Shown in pieces: positions 55,598-64,000 of a DNA stretch of 64,000 nucleotides; position 1 is the stretch's first letter, and each line of letters opens with the position of its first letter. The notes under the pieces were generated by a model, which ran no database searches, was not told where the DNA came from, and worked only from the letters and a program-made list of their open reading frames with translations. The stretch is from NCBI RefSeq assembly GCF_000515275.1, contig NZ_KI911560.1, positions 744,001-808,000 of the forward strand. The letters run 5' to 3'. The position numbers and the translations under genes are program-made. This DNA comes from Methylophilus sp. 5. Lineage in GTDB: Bacteria > Pseudomonadota > Gammaproteobacteria > Burkholderiales > Methylophilaceae.

Positions 55598-56609
55598 ATT
55601 TTTTGAGTGCCGTAATCACGGCTTCAATCGCCTTGCAATTACCACGCGCATCGTCAAAAGTGAGCAATGGCGCTTTGCCGTAGCGCACGCAATCAGCAAA
55701 GTGTTCGATCTCTAAATTGAAGTGGTTAGCTTTGGGCAATACGATGGTTTCTGACTTGCCACCGGCCTCCCAGCTAATCACTGGGTCATCGCCCGGGTAA
55801 GCCCACATATTGTGGCATTTGATCCAGCCCTTATCGCCGATGATTTCATACTCGGCCTTGCGGCCACGCTCAAAGCTCACATCAAAATTGCCAAAACGCG
55901 CGCGGCCTTGTGCGTCTGGCCCAAAGTCGAGCACACCGCTGGCGACGACATCTGCCCCATGCTCATTGAGTTTGCCGTAAGCGACGACATTGACTGGCTC
56001 AGCGGGCGCATCACCGCCACCAAAACACCAGCGCAAAGCGTGAATCGCATAAGGGCCAATATCCCACATGGCACCGCCACCGTTAGCCATATCGCGGTTG
56101 ATACGATACATGCGCGCAGGTGCCATCAGGAAAGAAAAGCTGGCGCGGCAGGACAGCACATCGCCGATCAGGCCGCTGTCGACCAGCGCTTTCACTTTGG
56201 CATGCTGCGGATGAAAGCGGTACATAAAGCCTTCCATCACCGTCACACCTTTGGCTTTTGCAGCTGATTCAATGGTGTCGATATCGGCCAGGTGCGTGGT
56301 CATTGGTTTTTCAATCAGCACATGCTTGCCGGCGGCAATCGCCTTGAGTGCCCACTCGGCGTGCTCCTCGTTGGCCATCGGGCAATACACGGCTTCCACA
56401 TTGTTATCCGCCAGCAGACTATCCATGTCGTCATAACAGGTGACACCGCCAAGGTTGGGCGCATATTTATCCAGCGCCGCCTGGGCAGCACCCGCGCGGC
56501 GGCTGGCAATCGCCACCAATTGCGCGTTGCGGGCCTCAACAATGGCGGGTAACAAGCGTTCATTGACCCGCGCAGCCCCGAGAATGCCCCATTTGAGTTT
56601 TTTTTGCAT
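55596..56609 (-). CDS. Gfo/Idh/MocA-family oxidoreductase
   Basis: A 337-aa protein with N-terminal Rossmann fold (KWGILGAARVNERLLPAI, VAIASRRAGAAQAALDKY) and the conserved EKP (VLIEKPMTTHLAD) followed by the GFMYRFHPQH segment. The C-terminal alpha/beta domain carries WDIGPYAIHALRWCFGG. Members oxidise or reduce sugars and related compounds with NAD(P); the substrate is unknown. AGGAAG before ATG 56609 sets the start. Confidence 0.92.
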   Translation of the reverse strand: MQKKLKWGILGAARVNERLLPAIVEARNAQLVAIASRRAGAAQAALDKYAPNLGGVTCYDDMDSLLADNNVEAVYCPMANEEHAEWALKAIAAGKHVLIEKPMTTHLADIDTIESAAKAKGVTVMEGFMYRFHPQHAKVKALVDSGLIGDVLSCRASFSFLMAPARMYRINRDMANGGGAMWDIGPYAIHALRWCFGGGDAPAEPVNVVAYGKLNEHGADVVASGVLDFGPDAQGRARFGNFDVSFERGRKAEYEIIGDKGWIKCHNMWAYPGDDPVISWEAGGKSETIVLPKANHFNLEIEHFADCVRYGKAPLLTFDDARGNCKAIEAVITALKK

Positions 56610-56686
56610 GCTAGCTTCCTTTATCTGCGCGACTCTAAAGAACGACATTCTAACGCCAGTTTATGAATGATGCTGCCTTTAACATG

Positions 56687-57886
56687 CTAGGCAGCCTGAT
56701 TCAAACTCTCCGGGCCAAACACTTCGCGATGAATATGTTGCGGCGGCACGCCCAGCGCCAACAAAGCCTGCCATTGCTCGACCATAAATGGCAGCGGTCC
56801 GCACAAATAATACTCAGCATTTAATGCCGCATTGAACGGCCACTCGGCCACACGCATGCGCCCCTCATGCACCAATCGCTCGGATGCAAAACCAGGTTTT
56901 CCTTCAACATATAACGCCAGTTGCAAGGAGGCTAATTGCTCGGTGCATGCAATGAGTTCATCGAGGTGCGGCACATGCTGCATGGTACGACCAGCATGCA
57001 AAAACCAGACATCACGTTTAGACGCGCCTTGTACCAGCGTTTTCAACATGGATAGCATAGGCGTGATGCCAACCCCGGCCGAAATGAGCACCAGTGGTGT
57101 ATTGGCTTGCAGGTCTGGCGTGAATTCACCATAAGGATGGCTGATCAGTAATTGTTCGCCCACCTTGGCATATTGATGCAACCAGTTGGATACAGTGCCT
57201 TGTGGCGCCTCTTCATTGCCAGCTTCGCGCTTGACACTGATGCGGTAGGTAGACTTTTGCTCTGCATCTGACAAACTGTATTGGCGGATCTGGCGCGAGC
57301 CATCCGGCAAGGTGACGGCGACACTGATATATTGCCCAGCTTTGAAAGCAGGTAAGGCCTGATCCTCTGCCGTCAGCACAATCGACAGGATACCCTCTGC
57401 CGTTGGCGTCACCTCAGCGATACGCGCCGCAATCCATTGATCCGCCGCATAACCAGTGCTTTGATAAAGCCGGGCCTCAGCGGCGATAAACTCCCCCGCG
57501 AGCAACCAGTAGGCTTCATCCCAGGCGGCAATCAGTGGCGGTGTGGCCGCGTCGCCCAATACTTCAGCAATCGCGCCCAACAAATGGCGGCCCACAATCG
57601 GGTAATGCGCAGGCTTGATGCCAACTGCCGCATGCTTATGTACGATACGGTCAATCACGGGCTGCAACACCTGGGCATTATCAATATTGGCGGCATAGGC
57701 AAACACGGCAGCGGCCAGTGACTGCTGCTGGCTGCCATTGGCCTGGTTGCCCATATTAAACAGGTTTTTCAACTCGGGATGTGCATCAAACATATTGCTG
57801 TAAAACGTGGTGGTAATGGCCAAACCATGTGCCTGCAACACGGGCACGCTGGCTTGAATATAGGGACGGGCAGCATTGGACAACAT
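56687..57886 (-). CDS. hmp: Flavohemoprotein (nitric oxide dioxygenase)
   Basis: A 399-aa cytoplasmic protein that turns NO and O2 into nitrate. The N-terminal globin domain has the family's distal B10/CD1 region and proximal histidine (in VHKHAAVGIKPAHYPIVG); the FAD domain has RQYSLSDA and the NAD domain GVGITPMLSML. AAGGAG precedes ATG 57886. An NsrR-like motif lies immediately upstream (57904-57921), and the NsrR regulator gene is next to it. Confidence 0.95.
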   Translation of the reverse strand: MLSNAARPYIQASVPVLQAHGLAITTTFYSNMFDAHPELKNLFNMGNQANGSQQQSLAAAVFAYAANIDNAQVLQPVIDRIVHKHAAVGIKPAHYPIVGRHLLGAIAEVLGDAATPPLIAAWDEAYWLLAGEFIAAEARLYQSTGYAADQWIAARIAEVTPTAEGILSIVLTAEDQALPAFKAGQYISVAVTLPDGSRQIRQYSLSDAEQKSTYRISVKREAGNEEAPQGTVSNWLHQYAKVGEQLLISHPYGEFTPDLQANTPLVLISAGVGITPMLSMLKTLVQGASKRDVWFLHAGRTMQHVPHLDELIACTEQLASLQLALYVEGKPGFASERLVHEGRMRVAEWPFNAALNAEYYLCGPLPFMVEQWQALLALGVPPQHIHREVFGPESLNQAA

Positions 57887-57903
57887 AAACACTCCTTAAA
57901 CTA

Positions 57904-57921
57904 GCATCTTAAATGAAACAT
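57904..57921 (-). promoter_or_regulatory. NsrR-like box upstream of hmp
   Basis: The minus strand reads ATGTTTCATTTAAGATGC, almost identical to ATGTTTCATTTACAATGC at 58422-58439 in front of nnrS/nsrR. The AAGATGC element resembles known NsrR half-sites. Confidence 0.65.
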
Positions 57922-57928
57922 TTAAACT

Positions 57929-57953
57929 AAAAAAACGGCCTGTGATACAGGCC
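57929..57953 (-). terminator. Rho-independent terminator after nsrR
   Basis: GGCCTGT and ACAGGCC pair around a 3-base loop; the minus strand continues with G-T7 run, so it ends nsrR and insulates hmp. Confidence 0.85.
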
Positions 57954-57963
57954 AACCTTCACC

Positions 57964-58404
57964 TTACGCGGCGTGTGCTCTATGCATAGCAATAATTTTC
58001 TCGCGGGTATTGTTGTTCACAATATCCAGTAAACGATGTTGGTTCATGTGTGCATAAAAAGCGTCGAGACCGCTTTGTAACGCCCCTTTGAGCATGCAAT
58101 TGCCATGAAACTGACACACAGGTTTTTCGCAATTAATCAGCTCAGTCGTATTCTCCAGCTCGCGCAAAATATCACCTATACGCAACTGCAGTGACTCTGG
58201 GTTCAACTCCAAACCACCATTGCGACCACGCGTTGCCTTGATCCAACCCAGTTTATTCAGGCGCGTAATCACTTTAATCAAATGGTTACGCGGCAGGTCA
58301 AACGTGGTCGCGATCTCGTCTATCGTCACTTGCTGGTCAAAGCGCGACTGCGACAAATACATCAAGACGCGCAAACCAATATCGGTAAATTTGTTTAGCT
58401 GCAT
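57964..58404 (-). CDS. nsrR: Nitric-oxide-sensing repressor NsrR (Rrf2 family)
   Basis: A 146-aa Fe-S repressor with an N-terminal winged helix (MQLNKFTDIGLRVLMYLSQ) and three cluster cysteines, C92, C97 and C103 (CEKPVC, GNC), at the positions of E. coli NsrR. NO damages the cluster and releases repression of hmp and, here, probably of nnrS. I take the start at MQLNKF, which is the normal family N terminus; three codons upstream are also open. Confidence 0.94.
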   Translation of the reverse strand: MQLNKFTDIGLRVLMYLSQSRFDQQVTIDEIATTFDLPRNHLIKVITRLNKLGWIKATRGRNGGLELNPESLQLRIGDILRELENTTELINCEKPVCQFHGNCMLKGALQSGLDAFYAHMNQHRLLDIVNNNTREKIIAMHRAHAA

Positions 58405-58421
58405 GATGTGCATTCTAATAT

Positions 58422-58439
58422 ATGTTTCATTTACAATGC
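58422..58439 (+). promoter_or_regulatory. NsrR-like box between nsrR and nnrS
   Basis: ATGTTTCATTTACAATGC shares 16 of 18 bases with the site before hmp on the other strand. It lies in the divergent nsrR/nnrS promoter region. Confidence 0.65.
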
Positions 58440-58491
58440 AACTTTAAATTGCTATGCTGAAATCTATTATCAGATTGACAGGAGCACCCAT

Positions 58492-59476
58492 ATGCAGCCA
58501 CTGATTCAAATTAGCCCGCCCAGCCGCAAATTGCCCGCGCAACGGTTTGCTTTATTCAATCTGGGTTTCAGACCATTTTTTCTGCTGGCGGCGGGCTTTG
58601 CCAGTTTGTCGATGGCGGTCTGGATGGCGACCTATTTCCAGCTTTCTACGCTACCACTCACCAGTATTTCACCGTCGCAATGGCATGCGCATGAAATGCT
58701 GTATGGCTTTGCTTTTGCCGTGATTGCAGGATTTCTGCTCACCGCCGTGAAAAACTGGACCGGCATACAAACACTGCATGGCCGCCCGCTGATGGGCCTG
58801 GTCGCATGCTGGGCCATCGCCCGCGGTGTGATGTTGGTTGCCCCAGCCAATATCATCGTCGCCGCGACCTTTGACCTGCTATTTAACGGCTGGCTGATTG
58901 CCGCTGTCGCCCAACCGATCATCAAGGTCAAACAATGGCGGCAACTTGGCGTGCTCTCAAAAGTGGTATTTCTCACCGTTGGCAACGTAGCTTTTTATAC
59001 GCAAGCACTGGGCTTAAGCAGCCATGGCGTACGTGCTGCTTTATGGATAGGCCTATTACTCAACGTCAGCCTGATTATGGTCATCAGCCGCCGTATCTTG
59101 CCGATGTTTATTGAGCGTGGCGTGAAAGAAGAAGTAACACTAAGAAACAGCGCCTGGATAGACCGCTTGCTGATGATTGGCCTGGCGGCGCTGCTGATCA
59201 ACATACTGACTATCAACATTGAAATAATCAATATAGTGTTAGGACTCACTATCGCCACCAGCGCCGGATTCAGGTTATGGCGCTGGCATACGCCAGGCAT
59301 TTGGCCTGGTGATTTTTGCGACCCTGAGCCGCGTGTTACTGCCTATCGTACTGCCTGAATTTTACCGCTTATCCGTGATGCTGGCCGCCAGCGGCTGGAT
59401 GACCGCATTCGGACTATTTTGCATCACCTACTGGCCGATACTCAGCAAACCACGCATTGATGGCTCACCCGGTTAA
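58492..59476 (+). pseudogene. nnrS: NnrS-family heme/copper membrane protein, broken by internal deletion and frame change
   Basis: From ATG 58492 (AGGAG in front) the frame encodes the N-terminal part of NnrS (NLGFRPFFLLAA, QWHAHEMLYGFAFAVIAGFLLTA, RILPMFIERG). After RLWRWHTPGIWP (about 59298) the frame runs into unrelated residues and stops at 59358. The correct NnrS tail continues in another frame: FGLVIFATLSRVLLP to YWPILSKPRIDGSPG, ending with TAA at 59474-59476. About 70-80 residues between the two parts, including the region near HTGR of intact homologues, are missing. NnrS relieves NO stress; this copy is probably inactive, or a 289-aa truncated protein is made. Confidence 0.75.
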
Positions 59477-59479
59477 TCG

Positions 59480-60031
59480 TTATTCTTTCCACTTAATCGA
59501 GCAACCGATACTCGGTATTTGTTGCTCGGGCCCTTGCCCACTCTCAGCCACCAACTTCATGGCCTTAAACAAATCGCGCGTGCTGTCAGGCGCAGTTTCT
59601 TTACGGCTTTCGTCAAAACGACCACGGTATTGCAACTCAAACTGGTGGTTAAAGCCAAAAAAATCCGGCGTACATACCGCATCATAGGTTTTGGCAATCT
59701 GCTGTGTTTCGTCCAGCAGATAAGGAAAAGGCAACGCCATGTCTGTTGCCAGTTTTTTCATATTTTCCGGGCTGTCTTCAGGATAATCAGACGGGTCGTT
59801 GGACATGATGGCGACGGTATTCACGCCCAGCATTTGCAGTGCTTTCACATCGGCAATCAGGCGCGGCAAAATCGCTTTGACATACGGGCAATGATTACAA
59901 ATAAACATCACCAGCAGGCCATTACGGCCCATGCTGTTTTCCAGATTCACCAGTTTGCCGTCTACATCGGGCAAGTTGAATGCCGGGGCTTTCCAGCCAA
60001 AGTCACATACGGGTGGGCTAATGCTTGCCAT
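59480..60031 (-). CDS. Thioredoxin-family (AhpC/TSA-like) protein
   Basis: A 183-aa cytoplasmic protein with the thioredoxin-like fold (FNLPDVDGKLVNLEN) and a CNHCPYV active-site pair instead of CGPC. The PSDYPEDSPENMKKLA segment is typical of this family, which occurs widely without a defined role and may reduce peroxides or disulfides. AGGAG precedes ATG 60031. Confidence 0.88.
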   Translation of the reverse strand: MASISPPVCDFGWKAPAFNLPDVDGKLVNLENSMGRNGLLVMFICNHCPYVKAILPRLIADVKALQMLGVNTVAIMSNDPSDYPEDSPENMKKLATDMALPFPYLLDETQQIAKTYDAVCTPDFFGFNHQFELQYRGRFDESRKETAPDSTRDLFKAMKLVAESGQGPEQQIPSIGCSIKWKE

Positions 60032-60144
60032 CAGAGTTGCTCCTGCGATTGAATTCAAACCACTATGGTACGTGATTAAGTCGACTAGGTGAATCTTGGC
60101 CAGACGCCGTGTCGCACAGAAGCATTTTGGTTACAATGCCTGTC

Positions 60145-60879
60145 ATGAGTAATTTACGATTTCATAGCCCGACGGCATTAATGGTCGGCCAGCAAACAGC
60201 ACTGAGCGACAATGCCATGGCGCACGCGGTGCGCGTGATGCGCCTCAAAGTTGGCGATACCCTGACCTTGTTTTGTGGCGATGGCTTTGACTACCAGTGC
60301 GCGCTCACCAGCATAGAGAAAAAATCCGCGCAGGTTGAAGTGCTCAGCCGCGTGCAAATCAGCAACGAATCACCACTTGCGATTCGGTTACTGCAAGGTA
60401 TTTCCAGCGGTGACCGCATGGATTACACCATCCAAAAAGCGGTAGAACTCGGCGTGAGTGAGATATTCCCACTCAGCACCGAGCGTTGCGTGACTAAGCT
60501 AAGCGGTGACCGAGCAGAAAAACGTCTGGAACACTGGCAAGGCGTGGCTATTGCAGCGTGTGAACAAAGCGGCCGTGCGGTGGTGCCCACCGTGCATGCG
60601 CCACTCACACTGGCACAATGGCTAAGCCAGCACGCCGCACCAGATGGCCTGAATCTATTACTGAACCCGGTAGGCGCCAAACGGCTGGCCGCTTTAAGCA
60701 AACCAGCGAGTACCATTCAACTGCTGATAGGCCCGGAAGGCGGCCTAAGCCCGGCCGAAATCGATCTCGCCACACAACACCACTTTCAATCTATCGTCCT
60801 CGGCCCCAGAATTTTACGCACCGAAACCGCCGCGCTCACAGCCATCGCCAGCATGCAGTCGCTGTGGGGCGACTTTTAA
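60145..60879 (+). CDS. rsmE: 16S rRNA (uracil(1498)-N(3))-methyltransferase
   Basis: A 244-aa SPOUT methyltransferase. It has an N-terminal PUA-like domain (NAMAHAVRVMRLKVGDTLTLFCGDG) and the trefoil-knot end LLIGPEGGLSPAEIDLA to LGPRILRTETAALTAIA. It methylates U1498 in the 30S decoding centre. Starts at 60109 and 60136 are in frame but less likely. Confidence 0.95.
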   Translation: MSNLRFHSPTALMVGQQTALSDNAMAHAVRVMRLKVGDTLTLFCGDGFDYQCALTSIEKKSAQVEVLSRVQISNESPLAIRLLQGISSGDRMDYTIQKAVELGVSEIFPLSTERCVTKLSGDRAEKRLEHWQGVAIAACEQSGRAVVPTVHAPLTLAQWLSQHAAPDGLNLLLNPVGAKRLAALSKPASTIQLLIGPEGGLSPAEIDLATQHHFQSIVLGPRILRTETAALTAIASMQSLWGDF

Positions 60880-60908
60880 CCCTGCCACCTTAGTCAAGGA
60901 GCTCACTC

Positions 60909-61376
60909 ATGGAAACACGCCCACCGTTACCGCCATTTACTTTAGAAACCGCGATACAGAAAGTGCGCCTGGCAGAAGATGCCTGGAACAGCCGCGACCC
61001 GGACCGGGTGATTCAGGTGTATACCGAAGACACGGTTTGGCGTAACCGCGCCGAGTTTCCGGTTGGTCGCACAGAGGTGCATGGCTTTTTGACCCGCAAA
61101 TGGGTGCGCGAACTGGATTACCGCCTGATTAAGGAAATTTGGGCTTTTCTGGATAACAAAATTGCCGTGCGCTTTGCCTATGAGTGGCATGACGATGGCG
61201 GGCAGTGGTATCGCAGTTATGGCAATGAAAACTGGCTGTTTAATGAAGCCGGGCTCATGGTACACCGCCACGCCAGCATTAATGATTTGCCTATCAAGGC
61301 CACTGATCGCAAGTTTTTCTGGCCACTGGGCAGACGCCCGGATGACCATGCCAGCCTGAGCGAATTAGGATTGTAA
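60909..61376 (+). CDS. SnoaL/NTF2-like protein (DUF1348)
   Basis: A 155-aa protein of the nuclear-transport-factor-2 fold: [32 protein letters not shown] at the start, [33 protein letters not shown] near the middle. DUF1348 proteins are widespread and small; no enzymatic function is established. It lies 29 bases after rsmE and 7 bases before the AEC transporter. Confidence 0.9.
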   Translation: METRPPLPPFTLETAIQKVRLAEDAWNSRDPDRVIQVYTEDTVWRNRAEFPVGRTEVHGFLTRKWVRELDYRLIKEIWAFLDNKIAVRFAYEWHDDGGQWYRSYGNENWLFNEAGLMVHRHASINDLPIKATDRKFFWPLGRRPDDHASLSELGL

Positions 61377-61383
61377 GCTACAC

Positions 61384-62322
61384 ATGCTAGCAGTGATAGT
61401 GATGTTGCAAATGGCGCTGTTAATCGCCACTGGCATGCTTTGGCAGCGGCTGGCGCCTGACCATATGTCGGCGTTGTCGCATCGGCGCGCGCTGACAGAC
61501 CTGGTGTTTTATATATTACTACCTGCGCTAGTGCTCGATATTTTATGGCAAGCGCCGTTTGACGCCAGCACCCTCAGTTTTGCACTCACCGCGCTGAGTC
61601 GCCTGGCGGTGGCGGCATTATGCATGTGGCTGAGCTTGCAACTGCTACAGCGCGTGATGACTATTTCACGTGCACAGCAAGGCGCATTGATGCTGGCCGC
61701 CACTTTCCCTAACGCGACCTATCTGGGCCTGCCTGTCACCAGCGAAGTGCTGGGTGACTGGACGCACGAAATCGTGCTTAAATTTGACCTGTTTGCCTGC
61801 ACACCGGTACTGCTGACACTAGGCATGCTAATGGCACAAACCTATGGCCAGTCTGAACACAAAACGCACCCGCTAAAAGCGTTGCTCAAAGTGCCACCGT
61901 TATGGGCCTTACTACTGGCCACCATACTCAACCTAAGTCATACGCCGCAACCCATCATGGTCGGCCATGCGCTACACACGCTGGCTGGCGGCGTGGTGCC
62001 ACTCATGTTAATTGCGTTGGGCATGAGCATCCGCTGGGATACGTTTAAACTTAAATTGATCCCTTTGCTGCTACCCGTGTGCCTCATCGGCCTCTGTATT
62101 GCACCGCTGGCTGCATTATGGGTCGCCAGAGGGCTAGGCCTGCACGACAGCCAACTCACTGCCTGCGTTTTACTGGCAGCCATGCCCACCATGGTGTTTG
62201 GTATTATCATTTGCGAGCGTTACCGGCTGGATGGTGCCCTATACGCCGCCGCGGTGTTTCTGAGCACCTTGCTCAGCATAGGCAGCTTGTCAGTCTGGTT
62301 TGCCATATTGCAAGATTTTTAA
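61384..62322 (+). CDS. AEC-family transporter
   Basis: A 312-aa inner-membrane protein with about ten predicted helices, of the auxin-efflux-carrier family (FPNATYLGLPVTSEVLGDW, and GGVVPLMLIALGMSIRW). Members export organic acids or similar anions; the substrate is unknown. It is 7 bases after the SnoaL-like gene. Confidence 0.9.
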   Translation: MLAVIVMLQMALLIATGMLWQRLAPDHMSALSHRRALTDLVFYILLPALVLDILWQAPFDASTLSFALTALSRLAVAALCMWLSLQLLQRVMTISRAQQGALMLAATFPNATYLGLPVTSEVLGDWTHEIVLKFDLFACTPVLLTLGMLMAQTYGQSEHKTHPLKALLKVPPLWALLLATILNLSHTPQPIMVGHALHTLAGGVVPLMLIALGMSIRWDTFKLKLIPLLLPVCLIGLCIAPLAALWVARGLGLHDSQLTACVLLAAMPTMVFGIIICERYRLDGALYAAAVFLSTLLSIGSLSVWFAILQDF

Positions 62323-62524
62323 CGCTGCCCCACGCCTGATGCCGCAACATTAGCTTTTCATACTTTTTCTGCCTAAAACCCATGAAATCACGCATATTGT
62401 GTGAATTTTTATGCTGCATGCTGTCATACGTCATATGACGAGTTGCCAGTATGCGCGACTGTTTTTAAGATGCTGTTAAACAGTCACTCTTTCGTTTTGT
62501 GTTATTTGGGATTATCAGACGATC

Positions 62525-63697
62525 ATGCCGAAAACCACGACAAACCATTACACCGCCCCGCCGCCTACGCCGCCCGAGACGCTAACCAGCCTGTTGGCTG
62601 AAGCAGGCATTACTATTAATGGCCATGCGCCGTGGGACATTCAGGTATACGAAGAAAGTGTTTACCGCGACGTGTTAACCCACGGCTCACTGGGGCTAGG
62701 GCAGGCCTTTATTGAAGGCCGTTGGGATTGCACCCGTCTGGACGAGTTTTTTCACCGCGTGATGCGGGCCGATCTGGACGAAAAAATGGGCGGTACAGCA
62801 AAACTAAAACTACTGGGTGAGATTATCCGCCATACCCTGTTTAACTTGCAGGCGCCCAACCGGGCCTATCAGGTAGCGCAGCAACACTATGACATTGGTA
62901 ATGATGTGTTTGAAGCCATGCTCGACAGTAGCATGAGCTACTCGTGCGGCTACTGGCAACATGCGCAAAGCCTGGAAGAAGCGCAGGTTCAAAAACTGGA
63001 CATGATTTGCCAAAAACTGGATTTACAACCGGGCGACCGCGTGCTGGAAATCGGTTGTGGCTGGGGCGGCTTAGCCAAACATATGGCACAACACTATGGC
63101 GCGCAGGTAGTCGGCATTACCGTGTCGGTCGAGCAACAGGCCTTTGCCCGTGCGCGCTGCGCTGGGTTGCCAGTCGATATCCAACTCAAAGACTATCGTG
63201 AGCTACATGGTCAATTCGACAAGATTGTCTCAGTGGGCATGTTTGAGCATGTCGGGCAAAAAAACTACGCCATGTATTTTGAAACGGCGCACAGACTACT
63301 TAAAGACAACGGCCTGTTTTTACTGCACACCATAGGCAACCATAAAACGGCCTTGCATACCGACGCCTGGATTGATCGTCATATTTTCCCCAATGGAAAA
63401 CTGCCCTCTGCCAGCGAAATCAGCCAGGCCATCGAGCAAAAGTTCTTGATTGAAGACTGGCACAACTTTGGCCCCGATTATGACCGCACCCTGATGGCGT
63501 GGTGGGAGAAGTTCAATCGTGCCTGGCCAGAACTGCAATTTAAATACGATGAAAGTTTTTACCGGATGTGGAAATACTACCTGATGTGTTGTGCAGGCTA
63601 TTTTCGCTCCCGGCAAGGGCAACTCTGGCAACTGGTATTGAGCAAGCGGCAGAGCAACCGCGTGTATCGCTCAATGCGCCCGTTGCCAGCAAGTTGA
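62525..63697 (+). CDS. cfa: Cyclopropane-fatty-acyl-phospholipid synthase
   Basis: A 390-aa SAM-dependent enzyme that adds a methylene group to unsaturated fatty acyl chains in membrane phospholipids. It has the SAM motif VLEIGCGWGGLAKHMAQ, GITVSVEQQAFAR and SVGMFEHVGQKNY and the C-terminal FYRMWKYYLMCCAGYFRSRQGQLWQ. A sequence without recognisable elements of about 200 bases separates it from the AEC gene. Confidence 0.95.
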   Translation: MPKTTTNHYTAPPPTPPETLTSLLAEAGITINGHAPWDIQVYEESVYRDVLTHGSLGLGQAFIEGRWDCTRLDEFFHRVMRADLDEKMGGTAKLKLLGEIIRHTLFNLQAPNRAYQVAQQHYDIGNDVFEAMLDSSMSYSCGYWQHAQSLEEAQVQKLDMICQKLDLQPGDRVLEIGCGWGGLAKHMAQHYGAQVVGITVSVEQQAFARARCAGLPVDIQLKDYRELHGQFDKIVSVGMFEHVGQKNYAMYFETAHRLLKDNGLFLLHTIGNHKTALHTDAWIDRHIFPNGKLPSASEISQAIEQKFLIEDWHNFGPDYDRTLMAWWEKFNRAWPELQFKYDESFYRMWKYYLMCCAGYFRSRQGQLWQLVLSKRQSNRVYRSMRPLPAS

Positions 63698-63731
63698 TGT
63701 TGACGTAGTCCTCTGTGTTCTCTGACCTTAT

Positions 63732-63758
63732 ATGACGGCTTTTGCCGTCATTTTTTTG
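63732..63758 (+). terminator. Rho-independent terminator after cfa
   Basis: ATGACGGC and GCCGTCAT stem with a TTTT loop followed by a T7 run. Confidence 0.9.
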
Positions 63759-63798
63759 TCTATGCACACCCTTACAAAAATCATAAAAAACTAATTTA

Positions 63799-63925
63799 GC
63801 CGCCGATGAACGCAGATACACGCAGATAAAATCTTTAAACACAGGCTCTTTGCGAACGGCTTAGCTTGGATTTCATCCAGAGATTGAGATACCAAGATTT
63901 GTTTTTATCTGCGTTCATCGGCGGC
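63799..63925. repeat. Hairpin repeat with GCCGCCGATGAACGCAGATA arms
   Basis: The sequence at 63799-63818 and its complement at 63906-63925 form inverted arms; in the left arm CGCAGATA occurs twice. The motif is one that I know from intergenic repeats of many bacteria ('ATCTGCGTTCATCGGCGGC'). The loop of about 85 bases has no gene. Confidence 0.6.
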
Positions 63926-64000
63926 CAACAAGGCTTTTACCTTCATATTATTTGCAATAAAAACCATTTTTAATTATTATTTTGCAAATTAACCGTGAAT
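63926..64000. other. AT-rich end of the window
   Basis: No gene or clear signal is seen from 63926 to the end of the window. Confidence 0.5.

Overview
The window reads as a chromosomal segment of an obligate or near-obligate methylotroph of the Betaproteobacteria, most likely family Methylophilaceae (Methylotenera, Methylophilus or Methylovorus type). The grounds are a formaldehyde-activating-enzyme (Fae) paralogue at 53084-53635, PEP-CTERM exported proteins, and betaproteobacterial versions of mnmA, nadC, ilvBHC, psd, pepN and tkt. This is inference from gene content; there is no rRNA in the window, and I found no tRNA gene.

Region 1 (1-1.6 kb) is housekeeping: the end of a probable NUDIX hydrolase gene, mnmA and a small conserved protein. 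Region 2 (1.6-39.5 kb) is dominated by iron and heme acquisition. I count seven Fur-box-like sites (1850, 7219, 21469, 27327, 29707, 34321, 39438). They sit in front of: (a) a leader peptide plus two PEP-CTERM metalloproteases; (b) a 62-aa protein, a PEP-CTERM protein and a hemoglobin/transferrin-type TonB receptor; (c) a Fiu/PiuA-like receptor followed by PiuC, an FMN alpha-hydroxy-acid oxidase, a PepSY protein and a cytochrome b; (d) a siderophore receptor plus a PepSY membrane protein; (e) a further siderophore receptor; (f) hutZ-hmuSTUV for heme; and (g) an unknown 107-aa gene, a stand-alone ribosomal protein S4 paralogue, hemP, tonB-exbB-exbD and a PepSY membrane protein. Together these supply outer-membrane uptake, the energy-transducing TonB complex, periplasmic and inner-membrane heme transport and intracellular heme handling. 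Interspersed are a GST, nadC, a 545-bp palindromic repeat element, an orphan GspE/PilB ATPase behind a sigma-54 promoter, a MacAB-TolC-type exporter and a two-component system.

Region 3 (39.6-46.7 kb) holds ilvB-ilvH-ilvC for branched-chain amino acids, psd and pepN. Region 4 (46.7-49.2 kb) is a small accessory islet: vapBC, an AT-rich gene with a PD-(D/E)XK-like motif, and yefM-yoeB. Region 5 (49.3-57 kb) carries yjdM, a RIO kinase, tkt, the Fae paralogue, a divergent SDR/LysR pair and a Gfo/Idh/MocA oxidoreductase. Region 6 (56.7-59.5 kb) is a nitric-oxide module: hmp, nsrR and an nnrS that is broken by an internal deletion and frame change; hmp and nsrR/nnrS share an NsrR-like motif. Region 7 (59.5-64 kb) has a thioredoxin-family protein, rsmE, a SnoaL-like protein, an AEC transporter, cfa and a hairpin repeat.

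The most unusual signals are the Fur-controlled PEP-CTERM metalloprotease pair with its coupled leader peptide, the cysteine-free S4 paralogue in an iron-starvation operon, the 545-bp nested palindrome, the Fae paralogue without the expected active-site histidine, and an identical 15-bp palindrome in two unrelated promoters.
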